From: Citrus sinensis
Taxonomy: Eukaryota > Streptophyta > Magnoliopsida > Sapindales > Rutaceae
NCBI RefSeq assembly: GCF_022201045.2
Contig: NC_068558.1
Coordinates: 48,897,501 to 48,961,500 of the forward strand
Length of the DNA stretch: 64,000 nucleotides
Reading direction: 5' to 3'
Positions 47,187 through 58,736 of this stretch are shown here, in pieces. The position numbers and the translations under genes are program-made. Under the pieces are notes generated by a model. The model saw only the letters and a program-made list of their open reading frames with translations. It made no database searches and was not told where the DNA came from. Numbering within the stretch: position 1 is the stretch's first letter; every line of letters starts with the position of its first letter.

Positions 47187-49169
47187 CAAATAATCATGCA
47201 AGTGTTACCAATTTCATAACTTTTGATCATTATCAAACAAACAAAATTGGAGGGAATTGACTACTTATGTAGCACCGTTTTAGACTATAGACAAAAAAAA
47301 ACAAAAGAACAAAAAAAGATAAAGAAGACATAAACAAAGACTAAGCTTTGTGGCAAAGAAAAAAATCAAAAGCAAAAGAAGGCATTCACATGTCGTTTTT
47401 GTTACCAGACATGCCAATAATTCACTGAATACATGCAGCAAAGAATAATCTTGAATACAAATATAAGGCGAACAAACTGAAATTTGAAAATTGAAGCCTA
47501 ACGGTTGATAAAAATTAAAAAGCAACGGTCTCACTTTTTTTTTTTTAATTTTAAAGTTACCTATAAAGAGTGGATTTGAATTTGAACGTTGAACCGAAAA
47601 CAAGGCCGTTTTAAAACAGTTCCCCCCTAATCTTTCTTTACTCTCCCAAGTCCTGTAACCTTTATCTTCCTTTACAAAAGAAACACAAACACACCCTTTG
47701 TCCTATCACCAAGATCATGAAACCCGGGAACATTGGCCGTATGATTGCATAGCCCCTGTGATCTGATCAAACAACGCAGACCCCAGTTGCGAATGCTGCA
47801 GCTTTCAATAATTAATGAAGGGAAAACAGAATGGCTTAGTTGTAATTTTAAGTTGAATTGAGTAATTTGAGAGAACATGCAATGTCAACTTTAGTTGGAA
47901 ATGAGAGGATTAATGGGTTTCTGGAGTTATATGATGTGGTTCTGAATACGTGACAAATATCTTGTTGGGGTGTTACAGAAGAATTCAGAGAATCATTTAT
48001 TTTATAGTCAATTGGAAAATTCTTCCATCCTTTGGATGTGGGAACAGAACTGACTGCACCTATCCTTAATGACCAAAATAACTTGTTAAAGAATTAAAGT
48101 CAATTGTGATTCGTATAAAATAGAGAGATAGTAGGAGCGTGGTTGTGCCAGCGATGCTCCTTGTTATTAATAAGACATTAGCAAATATTTTATTCCCTTC
48201 TACAGTTTACACAATTTCATGCGCCAAACAATTATAGGAGTTAAGGTCAATAAAAATTCATCATCTTTCATGAATGTGTAAATTAGATAGACTATTGTTA
48301 ATTGTAACAACATAATTTTAATTGAACCCATTTTAACGTGAAGATGAAACTGGACAACAAGGCTTTGCATGTCTTGGCGATTTCATATGGTGCAGTAGTT
48401 AGCCTGGTCGGAAAGCTAGCTTAGAAAGCACGTGGGTTATATACATACGTATACGAACTACCAGCATTGACAATTTCAAAATAATTTAATGTACATCTAG
48501 AAAATAGAGTTAATTAGTATCTTTAGTGTGAGAAATAAAATGATCTCAAATAGACAAATATGTCTGTCGTGAAATAGACGTGCCGCCCATTCTCAGGTCT
48601 TGGTGTTCTGATTTGGCCGATGGGTGTGTGTTCTTCTGCTTTGCGTAAGTGACGTTACATTGTTTGTCGTTTGAAAATTAATAAATTCAAGTCAAAATAA
48701 GTATTGTAATAATTGTGTTTGAGGTTCGAGTCTCTTCGACGTTTGTGCATCAGCTGAGCTATATACCTCTCAGTTCTCATGCGTCCATCGGTAATATTAA
48801 AAATTAAAAAAAAAAAAAAAAACTAAGTTTCAGTTATGTTCTTCGAATGATAATAATAAACAACATTCGGGGTTAAGGCCCCATTCCACAGGACAGGCAA
48901 AATTTATTTTGGGCCTAAACCCAAACTAAATTAAGGGCCGGTTCCATCGACCATATACAGGCTTCAAATCCTTTTAAGTGCGGATACACGTGACGAATGT
49001 CCTCCGAAGACAAGCGGTCCTTTGGCATCGAGGTCCTGCATTCACAGATGCCGGCATGCCAACATTCAATTCATGGCACTTACATTAAAATAAACAAAGC
49101 TCAGCCTAGCACGTAGTCTCAAGTTCGAAAATAATATATAAATAACAACCGAATAAACATACATATATT
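47187..49169. other. Intergenic, RopGEF upstream region
   Basis: This is the promoter side of the RopGEF gene, with a possible first non-coding exon within 47190-47900. No other gene is seen. A short tRNA-like motif at 48721-48770 does not form a tRNA. Confidence 0.5.
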
Positions 49170-50090
49170 TCAGATTTGCCATGTTCGCACACAGTCGCTA
49201 AGTTGACGAATGGCATGGTTTAGTCCTTCCCTAGAAGTAACGGCTTTGGGAACAAAAGGTACTGCTTTACCTCTGGCAATCGCCAAGAGGGTGACCTGCG
49301 TAAGAACAAATTTCAGTAGAAGAAATGAAATGAAACAGTAAAATGACAATAACTGGAAGGATAGGATATTAATTAAAGTAATAAAAGAGTTAAATTTTGC
49401 TTCTCTAGAGAAAAGCTATTTACAATCTCAACATACCACCGAATTTTTTATTCTGAAATCTTGGCGCTGCTTTCTTATTCTTTCTTTTTCAGCCTCGTCT
49501 ATATGAACAAGTTGTTGATCAATTATTCCCCGTTCTTCAATCTGACGATTGAAGTAATTCCATGCATCTTCAAAGTTATTGTACATTTTCACCTGTAAGA
49601 CTGTAATTGCATATACAGTGGTTTAGACAGGTGTTAATAGATTACAGAGCTCTAAACATAAAACATAACCATTTTCCTTTGAATGGATTTGTCCAAGTCA
49701 GGTTCCTTTTTTTATGAAAATTTTCTACATGAAACATATAACGAAGCATTGACACTAAGTGAATTGCGTGCTTGTTTCGTTCCCTATCTCTGGACGGTGG
49801 TCAGGCAAAATCAAACACTTTCTCAAAAATAGCATTACGACCAATCAAAATTATGCGTAATTTGTATATGTGTGCATGTCTCGATGATTTGGTAAAATCA
49901 AAATCAACGAATTAGTAAAACCCAGAATTTCAGCCAATTAAATCCAAAAAAGAATACATTTATTTAACTTACAGAGGAATAGCCAGCCATCCAAGAATAG
50001 AAAAAGCGATCCAAATTTAGTATTGCATCTACAACGCAACAAAAAATTTAAACAAAATAAATAATCAATGAACTACAGAAACCCTAAACC

Positions 50091-50128
<38 letters not shown>

Positions 50129-50221
50129 TGCATTTTCCGACCTTCCCAAGTGTAGGGATCAGGCATTTAGCACCATTGTATCAAGAAACTTTTCAAAAGT
50201 AATTACATGTTCCAACGCCGC
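49170..50221 (-). pseudogene. Small uncharacterised gene, probably frameshifted or 5'-truncated
   Basis: Four exon-like blocks join in frame on the minus strand: 50221-50142, 50028-49973, 49592-49440 and 49295-49170 (stop TGA). Phases of the last three agree and the introns have good GT/AG borders. Readable pieces are MPDPYTWE, AILNLDRFFYSWMAGYSS, VKMYNNFEDAWNYFNRQIEE, QLVHIDEAEKERIRKQRQ and VTSREGLNHAIRQLSDCVRT. The YTWED...GYSSVKMYNNFEDAWNYF spacing is weakly like RNase H1 N-terminal (viroplasmin-like) modules. In the first block, AALEHVITFEKFLDTMV is open in one frame and PDPYTWE in another, offset by one base near 50166. Either translation starts at the ATG there (about 126 aa) or the gene carries a frameshift. 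A further open frame at about 50612-50385 (NRKKPPKITLPNASSPKDAD) may be an upstream exon. Confidence 0.5.
50091..50128. repeat. (AT)n(GT)n microsatellite
   Basis: A compound AT then GT dinucleotide repeat of about 38 bp, lying in an intron of the small minus-strand gene around it. Confidence 0.95.
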
Positions 50222-50649
50222 CTAATGAGACCAAAACGTGAGAAAAGATTTAAGAAAAATATTTGATTGAACACATAAAAATTAAGTATAAATTAATTCA
50301 AATTTCTGCTAGCATTTAATTTAGCATGCACAATATTTGTTAAATCTTATTAATTTATACCTGGATCTTGATAACGCTGAATTGATTCATCTTATACAAA
50401 AAAACGAGTTGTAGTGACAAAGGAATTAATAAAGCAAAAAGGGTCATCTTATATTTCAGCAAAGACTCTTCTTCTTCTTTATCAGTCGTCACAACCTTGA
50501 TGTTAGCATCTGCATCTTTAGGCGAACTAGCGTTTGGAAGCGTTATCTTAGGCGGCTTTTTACGGTTGATTGTTTGATGTGTACTGTGTAAGGGGTTCTT
50601 TGTACTTCAAAACAAATATAATTTTTTTTTTAATTAGTAAATATAGCTA

Positions 50650-51186
50650 GAGTTGGACTATTGTCAGCCCTCTGATTTCCTCATTGAACCCCCTTTTTAA
50701 TTATATTTATTTTATTTCTGAAAATACCCCTTTTTAGATATACTTTTTTAAATTCTTATTTTTTATTTGATTTATTTTATTGTTAAAACTCAAAGTATTA
50801 TTATGCTATTTTTTAATTATTTTTAATTTTATTATTAACCTACACACAAATTAAAAAGTTGTATGGGTGATAAGTTTTTTAGTATTAATCATTGGTTGAA
50901 ATAACACATATTTCAAATTATAATTTCAAAGCAATTTTAAGTATAAAATATTTAATCAATAAGAAATCAAAAGAGAACAATAAATTATTCTAAATTTATA
51001 CAATTTATTTTAATTAGATAGGAAGTAACATATAGATTTATTTTTTTGAAAAATATTGATTATGAATTAAGTAATTTGTTGGGAAAAAAAAATCTATATG
51101 TGTTTAATTTTCAATTATCCTTAATTGTAATTTTATTTAAAGTGAGGTTTTATAAGAATAATATAGGGGTGCTAATAGCTCTACTC
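50650..51186. mobile_element. Mutator-like MITE, copy 2 (537 bp)
   Basis: It starts GAGTTGGACTATTGTCAGCC and ends with the inverse-like GGTGCTAATAGCTCTACTC. It is flanked by a perfect 9-bp target duplication ATATAGCTA (50641-50649 and 51187-51195). Family identity with the copy at 6172-6702 is shown by the ends and by an internal block: TATGGGTGATAAGTTTTTT near 50865 matches the reverse complement of AGTTTATCACCCATAAAAA near 6530, so the two copies lie in opposite orientation. It sits just upstream of the damaged minus-strand gene ending at 49170. Confidence 0.93.
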
Positions 51187-51195
51187 ATATAGCTA

Positions 51196-52248
51196 ATGGG
51201 AGGAAGACTCCCAACTTAAGCTAAATTTTGGGGTTAGGGGTTGGCAATCAGTGAGTTTGGGCTAGACTTTTCCAGGTTTAGGCCCAAGTTCACATGTTGA
51301 AAATATGTTTAAACCTTCAAAAGTCTATCTACATTTGGATGGGTTAGACTTGAGCCGGGCCTAAGTTTTTTCATTAATTATAAAATAATTTTTTTAATAA
51401 AGTAAAAAATATTGAAATTAAAGATAATTACCTAATACATAATATAATAATATAGTCCAATATATGAAATATTAGTAACACAAAATAATAAATCACAAAT
51501 ACTAATATAGAAAATATTTATTAATTTAAAATTTTAAGTTTTTTTCTTTTTTATTTAAATGTAATTAATTTTTTATTTATAAATTAAAAAGTCCGGACTT
51601 CCTAGGCCCTTATTTAAAATTGATATTTTAATTTGGAAGCTATGTTGATATGCTTTTTTATTTGTATAATAAAAAATCTATTATATCTTTAATAATTTTG
51701 TCAAAATTATTATTTAAAATTGATATTTACTACATATTATTACTATTTGTTTAATAGTTATAATTTTTTTTTTTTTCCTACAACAAATGTAGCTTAAAAA
51801 GTATAACATCTCAATCCCAAACATGATTGATAACATTCAAATTATCTGCGTATGCCATCACCACTAAACCCATATAACGAGAGACTACAAAATGAACAAC
51901 CAATTCATTGGAGTTAAGCTTGTTGCACTCACAAGAATGTATTTCTTGTTCTAGACATGTAAATTTGTAATGCATACACATATCAGGTAACAAACTAATA
52001 GCATTTCGAATAAAGTAACCTTAAAAAAAAAAATCCACGAGACAAATAATGCTTGATAAAGAGAACCAAGAATCTTTACAATTTCAAAACCAGCAATGAG
52101 GTCCAAGTCTAAAAAAAGCAAAATTTATTTATTGAAAACCCAAATTAGGCAACGTCATGCGAGATGTAAGAGTCAAATGAAAGAACCCAAATTATCAGAG
52201 TATCGTTGAAGTCATTATGTCATAATCGTGATAACATAAACACTTTTT
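51196..52248. other. AT-rich intergenic DNA
   Basis: No gene recognised. A short open frame at 51811-51993 on the minus strand has no identifiable relation. Confidence 0.55.
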
Positions 52249-52437
52249 TCTTCTGCAACAACATTAACTTCACCTTTCTCTAGCACGTCATAAAATACCC
52301 TTGCTTTTCATTTGATTATTCCAGTGATTCATCTTTCAAAGACCACCGATACCCAACCTCAGTGCAGCTTCTAAACATATCTCCTTGATAACACTTAGAC
52401 CCTTCGAGGTAGCGCGAACAATCTTGTGGCCAGCCAT
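52249..52437 (-). pseudogene. COX5C: Cytochrome c oxidase subunit 5C pseudogene
   Basis: On the minus strand the sequence starts MAGHKIVRATSKGLSVIKEI, matching the start of plant COX5C, a 63-65 residue inner-membrane subunit of mitochondrial complex IV. The reading frame then reaches TGA at 52337-52335, where the functional protein has a Trp (GGLWKM). Beyond it the match resumes (KMNHWNNQMKSK) and then shifts by one base into FYDVLEKGEVNVVAEE, the normal C-terminus. So one nonsense change and one frameshift break the gene. Substitutions in the first half (LRLGIGGL) also suggest loss of constraint. The copy has no intron within the coding part, but real COX5C coding regions are usually uninterrupted, so retroposition cannot be concluded from this. 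Confidence 0.88.
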
Positions 52438-54247
52438 TTCACTTACAGTTAGATGCAGTAAACCTACATTCAAGAAACAACAGGATTTTCCCCTGTTAGT
52501 AGGCAAAAAGAAATCCCAGGAAAACTGACATGTGAATCATAATAAAATATAGAAAACAAAATGGCAAGAACAATACATGAGAACCCATTAACCATTAACA
52601 GGTTACGACGACAACCTGCTTGTACAATGCTTGTGGCTTGTCACTTATTTGAAGCAAAACTCCTACATAAATACTGAAATGATATCGTTTGAGCCAATCA
52701 GCCCAAGCATTCTGGAGCTTAGCTCAACTTCACTTACCTATATCCCTACGTTTAGAAACCATATGGCTTCCAATATAACTATGTTTAGCATTACTTTCTA
52801 TTAAGCTTTTCATTACAATCATTCATATTATCATTGACAACGTAAAACATCATTTTAGTATCTGATGCCAACATATTTTTTTACATGCTTCATAATCCTA
52901 AAATAAATAAATTCCATATCACTTTATTGCCATGCCAGAAAGTTTGTAATCGAAGTCATTTTCTGGGTAAACGAAATCCAACCTGACCAAAGTGCGACGG
53001 CATAGTTATAAAAGTAGTAAGCAAAAACAACTAGATTCATTTCATATACAAGAATACAAGATCGATAAATAAGATTCATTTCGCTTCTTAAGTCACGTGT
53101 CATTCTCCAATGGGATATTGAAATTTCTTTTATTTTGTTTCATTTTTAAGTTTTCGCACTTTCTAAATTCAACTTGTGGTAAAAAAACAAAATGTATATA
53201 ATAATCTACGCGCAGTACCTTATTTAATTAAACCAAGTTTTTTGGTTGATAAATTTTTGTATAATAATCATTAATTTAAGTAAGCAAATTAATTATAAAT
53301 GATTAAATTATAATTTGAAAACATTAAAAGTAAGAAACAATTAATTTTATGATAAAATAAGAAAAGAAGATTATTCCAGATTTATGCAAACCAATTAGAT
53401 AAATAATATCTTAACTGACTCAACTTCTAAAGAAGAAGAAAAGAAAGGAGAAAATGAATTAAATCTGCATAAAAGAATTATGTAATTAATGAATGTGGCT
53501 TTAAAGAGTTCGAGAACAAATAAATATATTTAAATTTGAATGAGACATTGTTTTATTTCAACACGGGTTTTATAAAGATGATGAAATAGTTGAATTTGTT
53601 GAGAGCAGCTTATATGGGGTGATCTCATTGAACCGTCCTATTACACACGCCATTTGTCTTTAACTTTATCTCCCACCATTTAATTGGATAATTTCAAATT
53701 GATATATTTGTCAAAATCTTAATGCACAAGGGCAGCACACCATCTACGCGCCCATCCCACTTAGTTCTTGCTACCCATACAATTTCTAAAAACTATTGAA
53801 GCCTCTACCAAGTGAGAAATTCTAAAATAAATGAGAGTTACAACTAATGAATACATGTATGATATATATAATTAAATATAATATAATCATTGCGTGCATG
53901 AAGATTTTTCAAAGTAAGTGCACACATGTCGTAACATTATTTAATTATTATAATTTTAAAATTTCTTCAGCCTACGAACCCTCATGGTATTATCAACTGC
54001 CTTTTTACGAATTATGTATATCATATATATTTAACATTTATCGAACCTTAGATATACATTCCCAGTGGTTCAATAGTCTGCATATATATGGTTTCAACAC
54101 ATCATCTATCATACATTACATTAGACACTAAATTTTAGGTCTTGATCATTAGTTGATAAGAGCAACTAAAAAGTAAGGAAAACAAATGAACACAACAAAC
54201 AACAATTAATGTATGTTCGTTCTAACATGCATATTTATTGACTTGGA
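52438..54247. other. AT-rich intergenic DNA
   Basis: About 1.8 kb between the COX5C pseudogene and the C2-domain gene. The right-hand part is the 3' side of the C2 gene. No gene or clear repeat is seen. Confidence 0.55.
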
Positions 54248-55788
54248 CTAATTTTGCTTGGGTCTGTTGGTTTCATAATTCATTTTCGTAGTACAGCGAA
54301 ACAAGAACCTAAACCATGACATCTTCCAAAGATTGAGAACGCATCTACAAATGGATTGCCTCGGTGCATTATTGTTAATCTCTTGCCCAACAAATTCTCC
54401 TCCCTCTGACTGTGTGCGAACCTCTCTCTGCAAAAGTACCAAAGCTGATTTTAATTTTTTTTTTATTTGGTAAAAAGTATTGAGATCAATGTAATGAAAT
54501 TATTATTACTATTACTACTATTATTTTGAAATTGCTCTACCATGGTGTACTTCTTCGTAATCACACGATTAAAGTGATAAATAGTAAAAAGATAAAAAAA
54601 CGCATTATAAGTTTGATCGTGTGGTTATGAAGGAGTGCTCCATGGTGGAGCAACTCCAACATAATTGGACCCCTATTATTATTATTTTTTTTCATGCGGT
54701 GCCGAACTAATGCATGCATACTTAACTTACATTGACGATGAATTTGAATCCAATCACTATTTGTCCCTTATAAGTGTCATCTTCCAGCAATACATTGTAG
54801 GGGGCTGGTTTCACTTCTATCAGTTCCTTGTCATTGCTCTGATCAGTGATTATTCCACCTAGGTAGTATCTGCATTGATTAACACTCGTCTGGTCATGTA
54901 TATATGAAAAACTTTATAACGACATATTAATATGATATGCACATGAAATATACGACCCATCTTCTTGTTTGTAAATTGTAATTACACCCCGTGATTAATT
55001 TTATATATAAATTCATGGTAAGCAAATTAATTAAGGGGAAACATCACTTAAGTAAAGACATTAATAAATTACACGGTTTCGCCAACAAATCCACCATCTG
55101 TGAGCAACTCTGTATCCATGATTCTGAATTTGATGTGAGTCAAAAGTTTCCAATCAGACATCGGAAATTCAAATATGAATTTCTCATTCCACCATGCTTT
55201 TTCACCTTTCACTACATCACAAAATTAGTTACTCGATCGGTTGAGTATTAGCATTATGAGTTCATGGCATCAACACAAATATACATCTCAAAGAATAAAA
55301 GCTTAATTTCACTTAATTGTACCCATTGAATTTTTGCTTCTATGTTCTTGATTTCCACATTGTGCAATGACGTAATAGGATGGTGTTCCTGTGATCAAAT
55401 GACCAAACTTGAGAATGAGAATTTCTATATATTAATGCTTCTCTCATGCAGATGCATACATACTCATTTTTTTTTAATTTTTTATGCAGAGATATTGTTA
55501 AGTCATATGGTTTAATGAAGTCAGTGTTGTTAAACTGTATGACTTTATAATAATGAATAGAACACGAACTTTATTAAACCATATAACTTAATAGCGTGTC
55601 CGTATGAAAAAAAATAAAATAAGTGCACCTATACCTGAGAAATTCTCTATATTTTATATATGCAGATTAGTGCTACCAGGCATGAATGAAAAGAGGGATC
55701 GAGAGATAGATAAATGAGTACCAAAAATATTTGTGTGTTTAATGCCTTCAGCATTAACGAGAAGAACTTCAAGAATGCCTCCTTTCAT
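54248..55788 (-). CDS. Small C2-domain protein, elicitor-responsive-protein-3-like
   Basis: Predicted exons on the minus strand are 55788-55722, 55388-55323, 55205-55073, 54869-54731 and 54427-54248: 585 nt, 194 aa, all phases consistent. The C2 domain reads MKGGILEVLLVNAEGIKHTN, TPSYYVIAQCGNQEHRSKNS, GEKAWWNEKFIFEFPMSDWK, HIKFRIMDTELLTDGGFVGE and PAPYNVLLEDDTYKGQIVIG. This is the order and spacing of plant single-C2 proteins such as rice elicitor-responsive protein 3 and Arabidopsis At1g63220, which bind phospholipids, usually with calcium. Loop 1 reads NIFGTPSYYV where relatives have an Asp-Pro-Tyr, so at least one calcium ligand is missing. A C-terminal 59-residue exon rich in Cys, Trp and Phe (RCVLNLWKMSWFRFLFRC) extends the protein beyond the usual about 145 residues. 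Confidence 0.85.
55498..55591. repeat. Hairpin-forming inverted repeat in C2-gene intron 1
   Basis: The left arm at 55498-55516 (TTAAGTCATATGGTTTAAT) is the reverse complement of 55573-55591 at 18 of 19 positions. The sequence between is AT-rich. It could be a small transposon relic. Confidence 0.8.
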
Positions 55789-55878
55789 TTTTATGTGATG
55801 CGAGTGCGCGTAAGCCTTTGTGTTTATGTTAATACGTGAGATCAGAAATAAAACCCACTTATTTAATAACAATGGCAT

Positions 55879-56790
55879 TACTAGTTTCTGAAGATTAGGA
55901 CACTTTAAATAACAGTCAAATCAATGGAAAGGAAACTAAATTTTAACGGCCAACCCAAGATTCAAATTCACACAAATTAGAGTAACTGCATGGGGAATAA
56001 ATATTACTTAAGTTACATTTCCTCTTTGTTGACTTATACCGTTTTTGTTTGTAAAGTGCTTAATTTGTATTAATGAGAAATAATGAATTTGAGAGTTTGT
56101 ATAACATATATTATTTCCATCACCTTAATCAAAATTGTCAAAGGTAAAAATATTAAGAATAATAATAATAATAATAGAAATCACACATTTACATCATTTA
56201 CAAATTTAAAAGATATTCGTATAGAAATAATTTTTACTGCAATCCGCTTAAAGCAATTCTACTTCTTCTCTAGTAAGTAATTTTTTTTTTTTAACTGAAC
56301 CACAAGGTGGTTTTGAATGGGCCCCAACTGTGGGAGGCACCTTTAAGTCCGTACCACAACCCAAACTTAAAAAATTTAAGAAAAGTTACGGATTTGAAAG
56401 CAATTAATGCGTTTCTTATTTAAATATTTCAAACAAAAAAATTATAATTTATATTTCAACATGACAACTTCAATGCGATCATATGCATATATGATCTACA
56501 TTTTTTTAGCACACTGTATTATATTACATTGTATTAGTTGTAAAATAATTATGGTATTTTATATTAGGTATACGAACAAATTTATTGCTCAAGCTTGTGG
56601 AATGCCTTATCTAGAACTAACAACTCGTCTATGTTGTGCAATGAATTTTTATATGAAACATGTATGCAGTTCAAACTTCTTGTTTGGATTCATATAATGA
56701 CCAGCATTCCTAATTTACTTGCTTTAATTTACATTTGATAAATAGCCTATGACAAAGTTGGCAAATTAATCAAATATTCAGCTTTCCATT
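55879..56790. other. Intergenic, C2-gene upstream region
   Basis: The shared upstream side of the C2 gene (-) and the oxygenase pseudogene (+). An (AAT)-rich run lies at about 56155-56176. No gene is recognised; the open frame at 56407-56697 is AT-rich and without homology. Confidence 0.5.
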
Positions 56791-57871
56791 ATGTTTGAAT
56801 CTCAAACTTCTGTGGAGCTTCCAATTTTAGACATTTCTCAGCCATTGCAGCCATCTGCTGTGTCTTCTTTCACTAAAGCTTGCAAAAGAGGGCTTCTTCC
56901 TCATCAGCAATCATGGGATCTCTAGGGATCTTTATAGGAGACTCTATATGATTTCAAGAAAGCTTTTCGACCTCCCTTTTGATGCCAAGCTTGAACTTGG
57001 TCCTTCATCTTCTACAAATACTTACACTCCTCACTTCATTGCTTCTCCATTCTTTGAGAGTCTCCGAGTTTCTGGACCAAACTTCTTTGCATCTGCAAAT
57101 GTCATCTTTGACCAAACAGAGTACTTCTGAATTTAGGTAATACAAATTGCTGATTATCCCCTTGAGCCCTTTTTTTTTAATTTCTGTTCTTAAATGCTAT
57201 TTGACACTTTCTTCTCCTTTTCCTTTTCCATCTTAACTTGTCTCTATTTCCTTTTTCAATCACGGCAGTGAGTTATTGCAAGAATATGGTAGCAAAATGA
57301 CAGGATTATCGTAGAAAATTGTTGAGACTTTGTTAATGAGCTTAGGGGATAGTTTGAGAACAAGTACTATGAATCTGAATTCAAGAATTGTCATGGATAC
57401 TTGAGAATTATAAACTGCTCACCTCCAGAAGCTTTGGAAAATGAAGTGGAGGGGCTAGGAATGCACACTGATATGAGCTGTATAACTATAGTATACCAAG
57501 ATGAAATTGGTGGCTTGCAAGTGAGATCAAAAGAGGGGAAGTGGATCGACATAAGACCACGCGAAGGAACATAGGGGATATGTTGCAAGCTTGGGGCAAT
57601 GAAAGATTCAGATCATTAGAACATTGGGTTGTTTTAAGGCAATCGGTAAACTGCCTTTCTTTAGTTTTCTTTTGGTGTTTTGAAGAGGAGAAGGTGATTT
57701 TGGCATCGGATGAAGTTGTAGGAGAAGAAAGCATGAGACTATGTAAGCCGTTTGTGTGTTAGGACTTAGGACTATTTGAAATTCAGAGAAAACAGTGAGA
57801 GGGGGAAGTTTGAGAAGGTAGGATTCACTGTCAAAGATTTTGCTGGGATTGGATTCCAAATGTGAGCTAAA
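56791..57871 (+). pseudogene. 2-oxoglutarate/Fe(II) dioxygenase pseudogene, GA20-oxidase-like
   Basis: Pieces of a plant 2-ODD are spread over three frames. The start MFESQTSVELPILDISQPLQ lies at 56791. After a 1-2 base disruption near 56885 the frame continues as GFFLISNHGISRDLYRRLYM and KLFDLPFDAKLELGPSSSTN, then stops near 57128. A second exon after the acceptor at about 57268 reads LLQEYGSKMTGL, then TAG, then shifts frame near 57352 into YYESEFKNCHGYLRIINCSP, GLGMHTDMSCITIVYQDEIG and GKWIDIRPREG. Another break at 57571 precedes GDMLQAWGNERFRSLEHWVV and the tail KFEKVGFTVKDFAGI. The Fe(II) ligands HTD (57463-57471) and the distal His in SLEHW are still readable, but at least two frameshifts and several stops make it non-functional. 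Relatives are soluble enzymes of the gibberellin-oxidase-like group. Confidence 0.88.
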
Positions 57872-58736
57872 ATCACCTGGTCCTTTCATTTTACCGAGCA
57901 GATTTGTTTGTGCAAGTATTCTTAAGTTAAGATGAAGAGGGGAATTAGAGGGGACAATAGTTGAGTTTTGGGAGCTTTGACCTGTTGGTAGTTAATTGAG
58001 CAAACTCAGAACAGTTGGGATTTCAAATCCCAACTTGTGTACCCGTGTCTTATACTATTCTTGTATTTTTGTTTCTGTGAATGTATGGAGATACAACAGG
58101 AGCTTGTAGAAATGGTTTTCTTTTTTCAAAAATTCTTGTAGGCTAAAATGTTTGGAAATCAAGTATTTTGTTGTAAAATGGTGCTTCAAGACATCCAACA
58201 GTGAATATCAAGCTGTATATTTAACTTAAGACAAAGAAATCCTTGACATTTTCATCAAGAAGACACAGGTTTTCCATTGATGTCTTGCTGTAATTCTGCA
58301 TGTAAATCTTTTGTTGTTTCTTGAAGGATATGGAGAAAATTTTTAATAAAAAATGCAAGAAGTTGGCACTTAGAAACCTGGCAATTTGCGACTCTCCATT
58401 TTAGATAAAATCCTCTCAAACTACATGGTTTTTTTCGTTCACCGCATTGCCAATAGTACAAATTAAACCTATTTGTTTATGAAGCCACATAGATTACTTT
58501 AAGATATCGAATCATCACATGGTTTGTGCGATTGTAGTCATCTTCCCGCTACCTAGTAAGGATTGTCAAATTAAATTGCTTTATTCAAGTGGGATACAAC
58601 ATAGCAAATCCTAGATAAGTTACACTGAAGGATTTTCTCTCATTACAACTATGCATTCAAAACACTAAGGAACTAAACCTACACAATTGAAGAAGACTAC
58701 AACTGCAAATTGATTACTAGTTTGAGATCTTACTTC
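57872..58736. other. Intergenic between oxygenase relic and bHLH gene
   Basis: Likely contains the 3' UTR of the bHLH gene on its right side. No other gene is seen. Confidence 0.55.

Noticed and set aside
48721-48770. tRNA-like motif (GGTTCGAGTCT and, on the other strand, TAGCTCAGCTGATG)
   Set aside because: The A-box-like and B-box-like motifs are on opposite strands and no cloverleaf can be drawn; probably an old repeat fragment.
51811-51993. 60-codon minus-strand open frame
   Set aside because: Could be a transposon fragment but is too short and unrecognised to annotate.
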